From: Cristatella mucedo
Taxonomy: Eukaryota; Bryozoa; Phylactolaemata; Cristatellidae
NCBI GenBank assembly: GCA_009760855.2
Contig: WPIO01000015.1
Location: forward strand, 6,288,501-6,352,500
DNA: 64,000 nt
Direction: 5' to 3'
The notes beneath the pieces were generated by a model. It ran no database searches. It worked only from the letters and a program-made list of their open reading frames with translations, and had not been told where the DNA came from. This document shows positions 62,366-64,000 of this stretch, in pieces; position 1 is the stretch's first letter, and every line of letters begins with the position of its first letter. Position numbers and translations under genes: made by a program.

Positions 62366-63559
62366 AATCTCGGACTAGCACAGGCCGTTCACTGAGCTTT
62401 AATTGAATGTAGCTTTCGCTCCAAGGCATCACCCTCTACAAAACGCTTCTCGCGAGCCGCGGCGGATGCTTACAACAGACTTCTTGTGTACGGCTAGAAG
62501 CGTGCCTTCAGTCGCTAGCTCGCACTTCGCAAAAACATGTCGCGCACGATTGCGAAAGCCGCCATCACCGTGAGAGCTTTTGATAAAACTATCAACGATC
62601 GCCAGCTTGAAAAATGAATTGAGCTAGTGCTTGCTTACGGACGGCTAAAGTCTCGCCATTGCCTTGTAGAATTCGTTGGATCGTAGCCAGCCTTTTGCTC
62701 CTGCTTCTCGACTGCAACGCATAAATAAAATGGTGCATAAACAGTGCACGCGGAAAGTTCGTTCGAAGGGAGGTGCCAGCTAGGAATACACACGGCGAGG
62801 TGGCCTTGACATGAACAAAATCAATTAAACCAGCACTATAAGTTAAAACATTGCAGCCTTAGAGCAGTGGGGAATTTATATCGACTGAAGGTTGAACAAT
62901 CAAACTTGGTCCTACCTAGTCGAGCTCAACTAAGCAACTATAGCTTGCTATCCCAGTAACCAAATTGCTCCTAATTTAATATTCAAAATTTAATTTTTCG
63001 AATGCTGTCACTTTCTCTCGGACAAAAGCGAGTCCAAAACTTGACTAGTGGTCACTTAAAAACCACAGTAGATTGTTTGATGACGAATATACCTTACGAC
63101 GTTGAAAGCTGTAAATTTGAAAGTCCAAAAACTTTTCAATAAACTACGTCTCTGAGGAAAAATTTCATAACTTCACGTTCATGCTTAAGGGGCATATATG
63201 GTTGCAGTTAAAAGAATGACATGCCAGATGGGAATTTATCGCATGAATACTTTTACATAATTTTTAGTCTTTATTCTTTGAAAATTTGCTTGGCACTACG
63301 ATGCTTGAAGCTATCTTTTTTGATGCATGTGTTTCGGGAAACAAAGCCTTTTAGCTGTATACACTCAGCGTCCAAACATTCTCCAAGTATAATTGCAGCT
63401 GCCGTGACTGTAAATTCACTCGGGTAATAAGAAACTTTCTACGGCTTCAGGCGTGTTAAAGCTGTAGGTAGCATGTACAAATATTTATTAGCAGCCCAGA
63501 AAGCAACGTACACATTTTTCTATGCATCCGCTGAAGTCCGGTGAAGTCACCCACATCTA
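62366..63559. other. Intergenic, nothing recognised
   Basis: AT-rich with no coding motif. A segment near 63390-63440 resembles 48090-48135 (GCAGCTGCCGTGACTGTAAATTC-type words) and may be a shared repeat edge. Confidence 0.35.
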
Positions 63560-63830
63560 TCTTAAATGACCTCTCCCATCTGTCCAGGCAAGAAGGCCAC
63601 AATTTTCTGCATTGCTTCATCAGCTGCAGCTTATTCTACGGAGTTTCACTGAAAATTTCGCTGCTATAATGCCAGACAACCCGCTTTAGCTTTCTCTTCG
63701 ATATCCTTAAATACACGTTCTACAGGCTCTGATCGGCTGACTGGGCTGGTCACAGCATCAGAACCACAATTGATTTGTCAGAAGAGTCCCTGGACCAATT
63801 TTTTGTAGGTCAAGCAAGATGGATGTCAGA
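63560..63830 (-). pseudogene. Possible Tc1-like transposase C-terminal fragment
   Basis: The minus strand includes PAQSAD and ISKRKLKRVVWHY-type segments, in the style of the DDE end (SPDLNP...KRKL) of Tc1-like transposases, followed by degraded sequence. Weak. Confidence 0.35.
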
Positions 63831-64000
63831 GCTCAAATGTTCTTCTTCGAGGATGGTTACTTGTGGCTAGCAAGACAACGACTCTAGCACACTTCCAGGC
63901 CAGTGAAGCTCATAACATATTTGCTTGTAATATAGTAAGTTAACAACTTATATATTGGCATGCTAGCCAAATATTTTCACATGATGCGCATAACTTTAGT

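Overview
The window looks like nuclear DNA from an invertebrate animal. It has spliced genes with GT-AG introns, long GA/CA/TA microsatellites, CR1/L2-like LINEs, tRNA-derived SINEs, Tc1/mariner remnants and a large Maverick/Polinton-like (adintovirus-like) element. The phylum cannot be fixed from the sequence.

Region 1 (1-13587) is the AT-rich right part of a decaying Maverick-like element. It holds, in order: a broken plus-strand ORF; a phospholipase-A2-like protein gene; a short basic protein gene; a broken HNH-AP2-like nuclease gene; a membrane-protein gene split by a LINE; three tandem tail-fibre-like genes; several small minus-strand genes, including a tandem pair beginning MDVLRILSC; a protein-primed type family-B DNA polymerase with an endonuclease-VII-like module; and a further N-terminal gene. 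It ends at a 181-bp imperfect palindrome. Integrase, ATPase, protease and capsid genes are not visible and may lie left of the window. Most of its genes carry stops or frameshifts.

Region 2 (13588-17402) is nested LINE/SINE debris and plain sequence. Region 3 (17403 to about 34822, minus strand) is an 11-exon C2H2 zinc-finger gene, which I read as an orthologue of ZNF341. Its reading phases agree at all junctions, and the modelled product is about 985 residues. The introns carry most of the microsatellites, an inverted-repeat DNA element, LINE and SINE pieces, and two (CT)n tracts (transcript sense) beside finger exons.

Region 4 (35-45 kb) is intergenic, with LINE fragments, a CpG-rich patch and a second LINE family. 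Region 5 (45629-55605, minus strand) is a three-exon BOLA2-like gene of 95 residues. Its 9.6-kb second intron has collected two Tc1 pseudogenes, a SINE and several LINE pieces. Region 6 (55.6-64 kb) is mostly mobile DNA, including the best-preserved LINE-A copy.

The two host genes are not functionally linked by anything visible. The repeats do form a system: one SINE family carries the same 3' tail as LINE-A, so it was probably copied by the LINE-A reverse transcriptase.
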